Part shown: piece after piece, positions 15,461-23,967 of the stretch | Numbering within the stretch: the first letter of the stretch is position 1 | Layout: every line of letters starts with the position of its first letter | Assembly (NCBI GenBank): GCA_900547725.1 | Contig: URHR01000010.1 | Coordinates: 1 to 39,143, forward strand | Origin: an uncultured Eubacteriales bacterium | Lineage (GTDB): Bacteria; Bacillota; Clostridia; Oscillospirales; CAG-272 | DNA: 39,143 nt | Reading direction: 5' to 3' | Translations under genes and position numbers: made by a program | Notes under the pieces: generated by a model | Database searches by the model: none | What the model saw: only the letters and a program-made list of their open reading frames with translations | Told to the model about the DNA's origin: nothing

Positions 15461-16485
15461 TCCGTCTCTCCTTTCCGCATTGCTTCGAGCGACGGCCGCA
15501 CGGCATCGCAAAAAGCGCCGATATCCGACCGTCTGATTTCGTAGTCCCCGACGTGCGGAACGTAAACATAGGAAATCTTCCCGCCGTCGCATTTCTTGTC
15601 GTGGCAAACCGCGCCGAGAACCGTTTCGGGAGAAACGGGCAGAACCGTCGGAAGCCCGAGCCGCTTCAACAGCGGCAACAGCTGCGCCCGCACCTTCGGC
15701 GTGCAGAGCGGGAGCATCCCGAGCGCCACGCATTCGCCGTGAAGCAAGCCGTGCAACCCCGCCGCGCTTTCAATACCGTGCCCGAGCGTATGCCCGAAAT
15801 TCAGCACGCGCCGCAAGCCGCTCTCGTGCACGTCCGCTTCCACAACGGCTTTCTTGATCCGCAAGGAGCGTACAATCACCGTTTCGGTGTCCGCGATTCC
15901 CGCCTCCAACATCTCAAACAGAGCCGCGTCCGAGGTCAGCGCCATTTTTACGACTTCCGCCATGCCGTTTGCGATCTGCCGCTTCGGGAGGGTGGCGAGT
16001 ACATCGGGGTCGATGACGACTGCGCGCGGTTGCCGGAACGCGCCGACGCAGTTCTTCACGCCGTCCAGATCAACGGCGGTTTTTCCGCCGACGGAGGAAT
16101 CCACCTGCGCGAGCAGGGTGGTGGGAACATTGTAAAAATCGATGCCGCGCATATAGCACGCCGCCGCAAAGCCGGAGAGGTCGCCGACCACGCCGCCGCC
16201 GACCGCAACCACGCAATCGGTACGGGTGAAGGTTTCCGCGAGCATACGGGAAAGCAGAGATCCGAACACCGTCAGGTTCTTGCTCGTCTCGCCTGCCGGA
16301 ACGGTTACAACCGTCGGCGCGGCGCACTGCGCGGCAACCGTTTTCGCATATTTCTCCGGGACTCCCGAATCGGTGACGATCAGCACGCGGCGCGAAAGAT
16401 TCATCTTTTCCCCTGCATGAGCCAGCGCGCCACGTTCCACCGTGATATCATAGCTTTCGACCCCAAGCTCCGTCCGCAATATCAT
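15457..16485 (-). CDS. aroB: 3-dehydroquinate synthase
   Basis: A 342-residue NAD- and metal-dependent cyclase for step two of the shikimate pathway. It shows PAGETSKN, the nucleotide-binding GGGVVGDLSGFAA, PTTLLAQVDSSVGGKT, the metal-ligand segments EVVK and LNFGHTLGH, and HGECVALGM. AAGGAGG is seven bases before the ATG. It lies 12 bases after pheA. Length and motifs are standard. Confidence 0.97.
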   Translation of the reverse strand: MILRTELGVESYDITVERGALAHAGEKMNLSRRVLIVTDSGVPEKYAKTVAAQCAAPTVVTVPAGETSKNLTVFGSLLSRMLAETFTRTDCVVAVGGGVVGDLSGFAAACYMRGIDFYNVPTTLLAQVDSSVGGKTAVDLDGVKNCVGAFRQPRAVVIDPDVLATLPKRQIANGMAEVVKMALTSDAALFEMLEAGIADTETVIVRSLRIKKAVVEADVHESGLRRVLNFGHTLGHGIESAAGLHGLLHGECVALGMLPLCTPKVRAQLLPLLKRLGLPTVLPVSPETVLGAVCHDKKCDGGKISYVYVPHVGDYEIRRSDIGAFCDAVRPSLEAMRKGETE

Positions 16486-16497
16486 GTAACTTCCTCC

Positions 16498-17574
16498 TTA
16501 CGAAACCGTGTAACAACCGACAGGCTTCAGCTTGTCGCAAAAGACCGCCAGTGCGCGGAGCATATTCTGCCCGTCCGGCGAGTGCAGATCCCCCTCCGCT
16601 TCCACGTAGAAATAGTACTGCCAGAGCAGTTCCTTCATGGGACGGCTGCGCAGAGTCCGCATATTGAAGCCGTAATGCCCGATGACATCAATTGCCCGCG
16701 CCAGTGCGCCCGCCTCGTTGCGAACCGTAAACATCAGCGCCGAACAGGTTCCCGGCGTTTGCGTGTTTTCGGCTCTTGTAAAAACCGCAAACCGCGTGGT
16801 GTTGCTGCGGCTTGCGTTGAGATTCCGTTCCGACACGGATAGTCCGAACTGCTCCGCCGCCTCGGCGCTTGCGATTGCCGCAACCGTGCGGTCGTTGGTT
16901 GACGCCACGAATTTTGCCGCCAACGCGGTGTTCGGATATTCTTCGGTCCGCCACCCCATCTCGCGGATGCGCGCGGCGCACTGCCCGAGCGCCTGCGGAT
17001 GACTGATAACGGTTCGGATTTCTTCGACAGCAGTTCCGGGCTTGACAAGCAGATCCTGCGTTACGGGCAGATCCAGCATCCGATTCACGAACAGTCCGCC
17101 CGAGAACATCAGATCCATCACCTGTCCCACTTCGCCGTTGGTGCTGTTCTCCACAGGCAGAACCGCTGCGTCGCATTCCCCGTTCTCCACCGCGCGGTAA
17201 GCGCTTTCGAAATCGGGAAACCCGATCTTCTCCGCGCTCGGAAAGAGTTTTCCGGTTGCGATATGCGCAAACGCGCCCTCTGTTCCGCTGTATGCAACCC
17301 GCATCCCTTCCAGCAATCGGCTCTGATACGCGCGGGAAAGCGCCATTGTTTCCTGAATGAAACGGACATAGTATTCCCGCAAAATCGGGTCGTCGACCTG
17401 TTGCGCGCCGTTCCGGATCACCGCCGCCTCGCGCTCCGCGTCGGTAATCGGCAGTCCGTGTTCCTTTTTGTAAGCCGCAACCAGCTCTGCGGCGCGCATC
17501 CGCTCGGTGAACAGCGCCGCCATTTCGCTGTCTACGCGGTTGATCGTTTCTCTTGCTTTTTCCAGTGAATTCAT
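16498..17574 (-). CDS. pheA: Bifunctional chorismate mutase / prephenate dehydratase
   Basis: A 358-residue P-protein with three parts. Residues about 1-85 are an AroQ-type chorismate mutase helix bundle. About 91-270 is prephenate dehydratase, beginning VAYSGTEGAFAH and containing the catalytic TTRF at 259-262. About 278-358 is an ACT domain with GALARAIDVI and RSRP, equivalent to the phenylalanine-binding GAL and ESRP motifs. Feedback inhibition by phenylalanine is therefore likely. It provides the mutase for both branches, since tyrA here has none. It overlaps the upstream aminotransferase stop by four bases. Confidence 0.96.
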   Translation of the reverse strand: MNSLEKARETINRVDSEMAALFTERMRAAELVAAYKKEHGLPITDAEREAAVIRNGAQQVDDPILREYYVRFIQETMALSRAYQSRLLEGMRVAYSGTEGAFAHIATGKLFPSAEKIGFPDFESAYRAVENGECDAAVLPVENSTNGEVGQVMDLMFSGGLFVNRMLDLPVTQDLLVKPGTAVEEIRTVISHPQALGQCAARIREMGWRTEEYPNTALAAKFVASTNDRTVAAIASAEAAEQFGLSVSERNLNASRSNTTRFAVFTRAENTQTPGTCSALMFTVRNEAGALARAIDVIGHYGFNMRTLRSRPMKELLWQYYFYVEAEGDLHSPDGQNMLRALAVFCDKLKPVGCYTVS

Positions 17575-18779
17575 ATTCTTTTCCCTTCGGTCGGTTTCAG
17601 GTCATAGAGCTTTGCAAGTTCTGCAAATGCGGGAAGCGCTCTGCGAATCCGGTCGGTCGGCACACAGTAGGAAATGCGGACATACCCGCCCATGCCGAAG
17701 CTGTCGGACGGAACCAACAGCAATTCAAGTGCCTTCGCCCGTTCCGCAAAGCGCTTGGCATCGGGTTCGGGCGCACGCAGGAAAAGGTAGAACGCGCCCT
17801 GCGGTCTGACCGCTTCAAAGCCGAGTGCCGTCAGACCCTCATACAACAGCGCGCGGTTGGTGCGGTAAACCGAAAAATCCGCGCAGAGTCCCGCGCAGGC
17901 GGGAAGCATATGTTGGAGCAGAGACGGTGCGCAAACGAATCCGAGCGCCCGTCCCGCCCCGCAGATCGCCTCATAGATTCCCCTTGCGTTCTGCGCACGG
18001 GAGGAAACCAGAATGTACCCGATGCGTTCGCCCGGGAGCGAGAGCGATTTGCTGTAGGAATACAGTACCAGACTGTTTCCGTAGTACTGCGTGACAAACG
18101 GAATCCGACTCCCGTCCCAGACCAACTCGCGGTAAGGCTCGTCCGAAAGCAGCCATACGGGATGGCCGTAACGCTTCTCTGCGGCATCCAGAATCCCGCA
18201 AAGCCGACGCAAACCGTCTTCTGACAGAATCGCGCCGCTCGGGTTGTTGGGAGAATTGAGAATCAGCGCACGGGTGCGGTCTCCGATTGCTGCCTCCAGC
18301 GCTTCAAAATCAGGCAGAAAGGTTTCGGGGTCGGGTTGTACGATCCGTACCCGCCCGCCCGCGCGCTCGACAAACACGCGGTATTCCGGAAAGAACGGGG
18401 CTAACAGAATGACTTCGTCCCCCGCGTTCAGAATCGCGTTGAGACTGACGGTCAGAGATGCCGCCGCGCCCGCCGTGAGATAAATCAGGTCGGGATCGGC
18501 TTCTGCGCTGTAAGTACGGTTCAGATGCGCGGCAATTGCGCGCCGTGCGGCGGGGTCTCCCTGCGCGGAGGTGTACCCGTGAAGAGCGACGGGATCGGAT
18601 TCCCGCAACAGCCGGGTCAGTTCGGCGCTGACCTCGGGCGGTGTGGGAACACTCGGATTTCCGATGCTGAAATCAAACACGTGATCCGCGCCCACTTCGG
18701 CGCTCCGCTTCTTCCCATATTCAAACAGCTCGCGGATCGCGGAACGCTCCGCGCCAAGCTTTCTCATTGTTTCATTCAT
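17571..18779 (-). CDS. Pyridoxal-phosphate aminotransferase, class I/II (probable aromatic aminotransferase)
   Basis: A 402-residue fold-type I aminotransferase. Visible are NSPNNPSGA (about 175-183), the PLP-nitrogen aspartate in LLSDEPY (D213) and the Schiff-base lysine in SYSKSLSLPGERIG (K244). Family members act on aspartate, aromatic or branched-chain substrates. First place in an otherwise complete phenylalanine/tyrosine operon suggests it converts phenylpyruvate and 4-hydroxyphenylpyruvate to the amino acids. The start at 18779 is preferred over a TTG at 18800; GGGGGTGA precedes it. The leader is only about 30 bases, too short for a T-box or peptide attenuator. Confidence 0.9.
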   Translation of the reverse strand: MNETMRKLGAERSAIRELFEYGKKRSAEVGADHVFDFSIGNPSVPTPPEVSAELTRLLRESDPVALHGYTSAQGDPAARRAIAAHLNRTYSAEADPDLIYLTAGAAASLTVSLNAILNAGDEVILLAPFFPEYRVFVERAGGRVRIVQPDPETFLPDFEALEAAIGDRTRALILNSPNNPSGAILSEDGLRRLCGILDAAEKRYGHPVWLLSDEPYRELVWDGSRIPFVTQYYGNSLVLYSYSKSLSLPGERIGYILVSSRAQNARGIYEAICGAGRALGFVCAPSLLQHMLPACAGLCADFSVYRTNRALLYEGLTALGFEAVRPQGAFYLFLRAPEPDAKRFAERAKALELLLVPSDSFGMGGYVRISYCVPTDRIRRALPAFAELAKLYDLKPTEGKRI

Positions 18780-18814
18780 GACGTCACCCCCGACAAACAA
18801 TTCTTCATTATATC

Positions 18815-18844
18815 ATTATACACCAATATAGGGGGAAAAGTCAA
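18815..18844 (-). promoter_or_regulatory. Promoter of the aromatic amino acid operon
   Basis: On the minus strand: -35 TTGACT (18839-18844), 18-base spacer, and -10 TATAAT (18815-18820). It diverges from the plus-strand promoter at 18927-18955 within the same 218-base gap. Confidence 0.75.
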
Positions 18845-18926
18845 GGGATATCTTGAAAACAGCGGAAAATGTCCGCTGCGTCGGAAAAGAGATTGTGCGT
18901 TTTCCTCTTTTTTGTAACAATCCCCC

Positions 18927-18955
18927 TTGAAAAAAGCGTGGAAATAGTGTATAAT
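18927..18955 (+). promoter_or_regulatory. Promoter of the MBL-gltX-glnS operon
   Basis: -35 TTGAAA (18927-18932), 17-base spacer, and -10 TATAAT (18950-18955), followed about 40 bases later by the AAAGGAGG ribosome site of the first gene. Confidence 0.78.
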
Positions 18956-18997
18956 AGATTGGATATAAAGAAACAGGGTTCGGAAAGGAGGTTCAGA

Positions 18998-19621
18998 ATG
19001 CGAATTCACAGACTTTATCCCGGCTCGTTCGGCGCAAATTGCTATCTGCTGATTGCGCGCGACGGCACGGCGGCGGTGGTAGATCCGAGTCCCGATGCCG
19101 ATACGGTTCTGGGAGCGCTCCTAGGCGATGGCGCGAACATTTCGCGTATCCTGCTGACGCACGGGCATTTCGACCACATTCTGTCGCTCGATACCCTGCG
19201 CGACCGAACGGGTGTCCCCGCCGGGATTCACGAAAACGACTTGGATCTCCCCTCCGACGCACGCAAAAATGCATTTGAGGCATTCTTCCGACAGAAGCGC
19301 GTATGGAGAACGCCCGAGGAGACGTTCCGGGACGGCGACCGCATTGCGATCGGTTCTGAGACCGTCACGGTTCTGCACACGCCCGGGCATACTGCGGGCA
19401 GCGCCTGTTTCCTTGTAAACGACGGGCATGACCTGCTGACCGGAGACACCCTGTTTGCGGAGAACTACGGTCGCACAGACCTCTACAGCGGAAGTGTCGG
19501 CGACCTGCGCACGTCTCTCGGGCGATTGGCAACGCTCCCGTCCGATACCGTTATTTACCCCGGTCATGGGGAATCCGCAAGGCTCGGCGACGCGCTTGCG
19601 GCAATCGGAATTACAAGATGA
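18998..19621 (+). CDS. MBL-fold metallohydrolase, glyoxalase II-like
   Basis: A 207-residue metallo-beta-lactamase-fold protein. The metal motif is THGHFDH with H55, H57, D59 and H60. Later ligands lie in HTPGHTAGS, TGDTLF and YPGHGES. It is the short hydroxyacylglutathione-hydrolase-like type without the C-terminal helical domain of true glyoxalase II, so the substrate (a thioester or a related ester) is unknown. AAAGGAGG six bases upstream fixes the ATG at 18998; a longer frame extends into the promoter region. First gene of a plus-strand operon with gltX and glnS. Confidence 0.9.
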   Translation: MRIHRLYPGSFGANCYLLIARDGTAAVVDPSPDADTVLGALLGDGANISRILLTHGHFDHILSLDTLRDRTGVPAGIHENDLDLPSDARKNAFEAFFRQKRVWRTPEETFRDGDRIAIGSETVTVLHTPGHTAGSACFLVNDGHDLLTGDTLFAENYGRTDLYSGSVGDLRTSLGRLATLPSDTVIYPGHGESARLGDALAAIGITR

Positions 19622-19641
19622 AGGAAAAGGAAATCACTACC

Positions 19642-21330
19642 ATGGATTTTGAAGCATTGGCGGAACTGTTGTTCCCGAACGTAACCGAAACACCTGCGGA
19701 TATGGAGGCGAAATATCCGCCGCGGAATCTCCCCGAGGGCGCGAAAGTGACCCGTTTTGCCCCGAGCCCCACGGGCTTTGTGCACTTCGGCGGTCTGTTC
19801 CCCTCCACCATCGGAGAACGTCTGGCGCACCAATCGGGCGGCGTGTTCTATCTGCGGATTGAAGATACCGACGCAAAGCGCGAAGTGCCCGGAGCGGCGG
19901 AGGGCTTGATCCGCACACTGGCGCACTACGGAATTCATTTTGACGAGGGCGCGATTCTCGACGGGGACGGAAAAGTATCCGATCACGGCGCTTACGGTCC
20001 GTACAAGCAGAGTGCGCGCGGACCGATTTACCACGTTTTTGCAAAGGATCTTGTGAAACGCGGGCTTGCCTACCCCGTTTTTACGACCAAAGAGGAACTG
20101 GAAGCGCTGAATGCGCTCGACAAGAAGGCGGAGATCAAATCCCGCGACTGGGAAAACGAGAGCGACAACCGCGCCGAGGAACAGGCAAAGCAACGGCAGT
20201 TTACCCAGGAGGAAGTCAAGGCACATCTGCAAAACGGCGACCCGTTTGTCCTGCGCCTGCTTGCGGACGGCAATCCCGAAAAGAAAATCCCCTTCACCGA
20301 CCTGATTAAGGGCAAGCTGGAGATTCCCGAAAACGACGAAGATTTTGTCCTGCTCAAGAGCGACGGCATTCCCACCTACCACTTCGCCCACGCGGTGGAC
20401 GACCATCTGATGGGAACCACGCACGTCATCCGCGGCGAGGAGTGGCTTCCGAGCCTTGCCAAGCACCTGATGCTGTTCCGCTATCTCGGTTTCCGTCTGC
20501 CGAAGTACCTGCACATTGCGCAGATCATGCGACTTGACGAAAACGGCAACAAGAAGAAACTCTCCAAGCGCGATATGGGCGCGAATATGGATGACTACAG
20601 CCGCATGGGCTACGCCCCCGCCTGCGTTTGCGAGTATATCATGACCCTGCTCAACTCCAACTACGAGGAGTGGCACGCACAGAACCCGGACAAGCCCTAT
20701 ACCGAGTTCCCCTTCAATATCAAGAAGATGAGCTCTTCGGGATGCCTGTTCGACTTCAACAAGCTGAACGATGTCAGCAAGAACGTGATTTCCCGCATGA
20801 CGGCGGAAGAAGTTTTCGGGCAGGCAAGCGCATGGGCGCGGCAGTTTGACCCCGCATTCGGTCAGCTCCTGGATGCAGACCCCGATTATGCAAAGGCGAT
20901 CTTTGCCATCGGTCGCGGCGGCAAAAAGCCCCGTAAGGACTTTGCAACATGGGCGGACGTCAAGGGCTACATGGACTTCTTCTATGACAGCCTGTTTACA
21001 ATCAAGGACGCTTACGCGGAACAGTTTGACCGCGCCGATATCCGCATGGCACTGGAGCGCTTCCTCGCCTCCTATGACCAAGCCGACGATATGACGGTCT
21101 GGTTTGACAAGATCAAGGCGGTTGCGGAATCCATCGGATACGCGTCCGATATGAAGGCTTACAAGGCAGACCCCGCCGCTTATCGCGGAAGCGTTGCCGA
21201 CGTGAGTATGTTTTTGCGCGTTGCCGTAACGGGACGGCTGAATTCCCCCGATATGTATGCCGTGATGCAGGTCATGGGACCGGAACGGGTCAAAGCCCGC
21301 ATTGCGCGGATGACAGAAACTTTGAAGTGA
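19642..21330 (+). CDS. gltX: Glutamyl-tRNA synthetase, long form
   Basis: A 562-residue class I aminoacyl-tRNA synthetase. It shows APSPTGFVHFGG (the HIGH region, about 40-51), YLRIEDTDAKRE, and KKLSKRD (the KMSKS region). At 562 residues it is longer than the usual 470-500, with extra sequence in the middle and C-terminal parts. The ATG at 19642 follows AAGGA by ten bases. An ATG at 19618 that overlaps the MBL stop has no ribosome site. Because a GlnRS follows, this enzyme may charge tRNA-Glu only, rather than also mischarging tRNA-Gln. Confidence 0.95.
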   Translation: MDFEALAELLFPNVTETPADMEAKYPPRNLPEGAKVTRFAPSPTGFVHFGGLFPSTIGERLAHQSGGVFYLRIEDTDAKREVPGAAEGLIRTLAHYGIHFDEGAILDGDGKVSDHGAYGPYKQSARGPIYHVFAKDLVKRGLAYPVFTTKEELEALNALDKKAEIKSRDWENESDNRAEEQAKQRQFTQEEVKAHLQNGDPFVLRLLADGNPEKKIPFTDLIKGKLEIPENDEDFVLLKSDGIPTYHFAHAVDDHLMGTTHVIRGEEWLPSLAKHLMLFRYLGFRLPKYLHIAQIMRLDENGNKKKLSKRDMGANMDDYSRMGYAPACVCEYIMTLLNSNYEEWHAQNPDKPYTEFPFNIKKMSSSGCLFDFNKLNDVSKNVISRMTAEEVFGQASAWARQFDPAFGQLLDADPDYAKAIFAIGRGGKKPRKDFATWADVKGYMDFFYDSLFTIKDAYAEQFDRADIRMALERFLASYDQADDMTVWFDKIKAVAESIGYASDMKAYKADPAAYRGSVADVSMFLRVAVTGRLNSPDMYAVMQVMGPERVKARIARMTETLK

Positions 21331-21342
21331 GGTTTTACCGAC

Positions 21343-23010
21343 ATGGAAGAATTGGAAAAGAATTTTATACAGGATTTTATTGACGAGGATCTGGCAAACA
21401 ACCCCGGCATGAAGGTGCACACGCGCTTCCCTCCCGAACCGAACGGATATCTGCACATCGGGCACTGCAAGGCGCTGTGTGTGGACTTCGGAACCGCGCG
21501 CAAGTACGGCGGGGTCTGCAACCTGCGCATGGACGATACCAACCCCTCCAAGGAGGACACCGAGTACGTCGACGCCATCAAGGAGGACATCCACTGGCTC
21601 GGCTTCGACTGGGGCGACCGCTTTTTCTACGGCTCGGATTACTTTGAAAAGGATTACGAACTGGCGGTCGGGCTGATTAAAAAGGGGCTTGCCTATGTCT
21701 GCGAACTTTCGGCGGAGGAGTTCCGCGACCCGAAGTACAGCGGCGACCTGACTCACCCCGCAGTCTCCCCGTGGCGTGACAGACCGATTGCAGAGAGCCT
21801 TGACCTGTTCGAACGCATGAAAAACGGCGAATTTCCAGAGGGCAAGTACACCTTGCGTGCCAAGATTGATCTGGCGTCGGGCAACTTCTGTATGCGCGAC
21901 CCCGTAATCTACCGCATCAAGTATGCGGAGCATCACCGTCAGGGCAACAAATGGTGCATCTACCCGATGTACGATTTCGCGCACCCGATTCAGGACGCGT
22001 TGGAAGGCATTACGCACTCCCTCTGCTCGCTGGAATTCGAGATTCACCGCCCGCTTTATAACTGGGTTCGCGACAATGTGGATATCCCGGGCAATCCGGC
22101 AGGCTTCCCGCGTCAGATTGAATTCGCGCGGCTGAACATCACCTACACGGTTCTGTCCAAGCGCTTTCTGCGGTCGATGGTCGAAACCGGCGTTGTGGAC
22201 GGCTGGGACGACCCGCGTATGCCCACGCTTTGCGGAATGCGGCGGCGCGGCTATACCCCGCAATCGATTCTGGATTTCATCAACCGCACGGGTGTGTCAA
22301 AGGCAGGGTCGCTTGTCGACATCCGCCAACTGGAGGCTTGCCTGCGCGACGAGCTGAACCGCACCGCGCCCCGCCGCATCGCGATTGAAAAGCCCTTGCG
22401 CGTGGTGATTACCAACTATCCCGCCGACAAGACCGAGTATTTCGACCTGCCCAATAACCCGCAGGACGAGAACGCGGGAACGCGCAAAGTGCCCTTTACC
22501 CGCGAGCTTTATATCGACGCGAGCGACTTTGCCGAAGTCCCGCCGCCCAAGTTCTTCCGCATGAAGGAAGGCGGAGAGGTTCGCCTGATGGGCGCTTATA
22601 TCGTGAAGTGCAACGAGATCGTGCATGGCGCAGACGGCAGCATCACCGAGTTGCACTGCACGGCGGATCTGGAAACAGGAAACGGCAATCCTGCGGACGG
22701 CAGAAAGGTTAAAGGAACCATCCATTGGCTCTCCGCGCCGCACGCAGCGGACATCACCCTGCACCTCTACAACAACCTGATTACTCTGGAAAATCCCGCA
22801 GACAAGCCCGACGACAAGGAATACACCGATTTTATCAATCCCGAGTCGCTTGTTGTTGTCAAAAACGCAAAGGCAGAGCCTGCGTTGGCGGATGCAAAGG
22901 CGGGAGAGACCTTCCAGTTCGTTCGCTTCGGCTATTTCTGCGCCGATACGAAGAATCCGCATACCTTTAACCGCACGGTCGGCTTGAAGGACAGCTTCCC
23001 GAAGGGCTGA
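21343..23010 (+). CDS. glnS: Glutaminyl-tRNA synthetase
   Basis: A 555-residue class I synthetase. It has PPEPNGYLHIGH (about 30-41), LRMDDTNPSKED, and the KMSKS equivalent VLSKRFL, followed by the beta-barrel anticodon-binding domain. The DDTNP in place of GluRS EDTD and the overall length identify GlnRS. Direct charging of tRNA-Gln is less common among Firmicutes than the GatCAB route. It lies 12 bases after gltX behind GAGG, so both enzymes are co-expressed. Confidence 0.97.
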   Translation: MEELEKNFIQDFIDEDLANNPGMKVHTRFPPEPNGYLHIGHCKALCVDFGTARKYGGVCNLRMDDTNPSKEDTEYVDAIKEDIHWLGFDWGDRFFYGSDYFEKDYELAVGLIKKGLAYVCELSAEEFRDPKYSGDLTHPAVSPWRDRPIAESLDLFERMKNGEFPEGKYTLRAKIDLASGNFCMRDPVIYRIKYAEHHRQGNKWCIYPMYDFAHPIQDALEGITHSLCSLEFEIHRPLYNWVRDNVDIPGNPAGFPRQIEFARLNITYTVLSKRFLRSMVETGVVDGWDDPRMPTLCGMRRRGYTPQSILDFINRTGVSKAGSLVDIRQLEACLRDELNRTAPRRIAIEKPLRVVITNYPADKTEYFDLPNNPQDENAGTRKVPFTRELYIDASDFAEVPPPKFFRMKEGGEVRLMGAYIVKCNEIVHGADGSITELHCTADLETGNGNPADGRKVKGTIHWLSAPHAADITLHLYNNLITLENPADKPDDKEYTDFINPESLVVVKNAKAEPALADAKAGETFQFVRFGYFCADTKNPHTFNRTVGLKDSFPKG

Positions 23011-23294
23011 TGTTCCGAAAGCTTTGGGAAAAGGTCAAAGCCTTTTTCCGCTGGATTCTTGACGAATGCCGCGATTGGCGAACCGTGGTTCTGCTGATCG
23101 CGGTGGTTGCGGCGGTCTACTCCCCTGTTTGGGTCGGCTATCTTCTGAAGCTGATATTCGGTTGGCATTGGGCGGCGGTTATGGCAACGGCAGTGCTGGT
23201 TTTCTGGGCAGGTCCTTTTACCCCGTTCTTTCCCGTCTGCGTCGCCCTGACGCTGGCAATCAAAAAATGGTGGGAGAAGCGGAAGAAGAAATAG
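23010..23294 (+). CDS. Small two-helix membrane protein, unknown function
   Basis: A 94-residue protein not assigned to a family. It has an amphipathic basic N-terminus (about 1-20), two predicted membrane segments (about 25-48 and 53-83) and a strongly basic C-terminal tail (KKWWEKRKKK). The positive ends suggest both termini in the cytoplasm. Its ATG overlaps the glnS stop (TGATG, 23008-23012), so it is very probably translated by coupling with glnS. The overlap and reading-frame composition support a real gene. Confidence 0.7.
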   Translation: MFRKLWEKVKAFFRWILDECRDWRTVVLLIAVVAAVYSPVWVGYLLKLIFGWHWAAVMATAVLVFWAGPFTPFFPVCVALTLAIKKWWEKRKKK

Positions 23295-23318
23295 CTGTGT
23301 GTGCAATCGGGAGGTTCT

Positions 23319-23891
23319 ATGCTGTCTTTTAAAATCGGAAATACAACGGTTGAACCGGCGCCTTTGCTGTTTGTTGTTTTGATTTTTCTTGTTACTCTGC
23401 TGATTACAGGCATTGTGAAAACAAGGCAAATCAAGGCGATGAAAAAGCTGTGTCAATCGGGCGATTATGAAAAATCGGTTGTTCTTGCCAACAAATTGCT
23501 TACCTATTTTACACGTAGCTACAGGCTGTTTCACGCCAAACGCACAAAGGCGGGAATCGAAGCATTTCATGTTTGGCTTGCGATATCCTATTTGGGATTA
23601 TCCCAATACGATTTGTTTTGGGAGCACATCAACAAGGTTGAGCAGTTGCAAAATCTGAAGTACTGTTGGATGGGTACTTATTATATTCTGCAAAAAGATA
23701 TTGACCAAGTGAAACTTTGTAAGGATAAAATACAGCCAACCGAAGAAATCCAAAATACGCTCGACTTTTTTACCGGCGTTATACTGTGCGAAGAAGGAAA
23801 GGTCAGCGAGGGAAAAGAAATTCTATCCCGGGTTCTCCCCAATCTACACTTCGAACTGCTGAAACAAATTGGCTTGCAGTATACGGCATAG
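23319..23891 (+). CDS. Single-pass membrane protein with helical (TPR-like) cytoplasmic domain, unknown function
   Basis: A 190-residue protein not assigned to a family. One membrane segment lies at about 14-34. The remainder looks like helical-repeat pairs (CQSGDYEKSVVLANKLL, given as a partial motif; later FFTGVILCEEGKVSEGKEIL resembles a TPR unit, shown in part). GGGAGG four bases upstream supports the ATG at 23319 over a GTG at 23301. The gene is visibly more AT-rich than glnS and the deo operon on either side, which hints at recent acquisition or a non-core role. It ends 30 bases before a strong bidirectional terminator. Confidence 0.7.
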   Translation: MLSFKIGNTTVEPAPLLFVVLIFLVTLLITGIVKTRQIKAMKKLCQSGDYEKSVVLANKLLTYFTRSYRLFHAKRTKAGIEAFHVWLAISYLGLSQYDLFWEHINKVEQLQNLKYCWMGTYYILQKDIDQVKLCKDKIQPTEEIQNTLDFFTGVILCEEGKVSEGKEILSRVLPNLHFELLKQIGLQYTA

Positions 23892-23921
23892 TACAAGAAT
23901 CGACGGGGCGTATTTCCGCCA

Positions 23922-23967
23922 TACAAAAAGAAGGAGAACCTTCAGCAAGGTTCTCCTTCTTTTTGTA
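23922..23967. terminator. Bidirectional terminator, perfect 21-bp stem
   Basis: A 21-bp perfect inverted repeat with a CAGC loop (23943-23946). The A-run on one arm and T-run on the other give a U-tract in both directions. It ends the plus-strand gltX operon and the minus-strand deo operon. Its right arm and loop encode the last residues and stop of nnrD. Confidence 0.9.

Noticed and set aside
14369..15733. 454-codon version of aroC
   Set aside because: The extra 91 N-terminal residues read through the end of aroB; the ATG at 15460 has the ribosome site and begins the family N-terminus.
18780..18814. T-box or leader-peptide attenuator for the aromatic operon
   Set aside because: The predicted leader is about 30 bases, with no hairpin and no Phe/Tyr codon run.
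19564..22263. 899-codon open frame antisense to gltX and glnS
   Set aside because: It mirrors two clear synthetase genes on the other strand, has no recognisable domain, and is explained by G+C-rich codon bias leaving antisense frames open.
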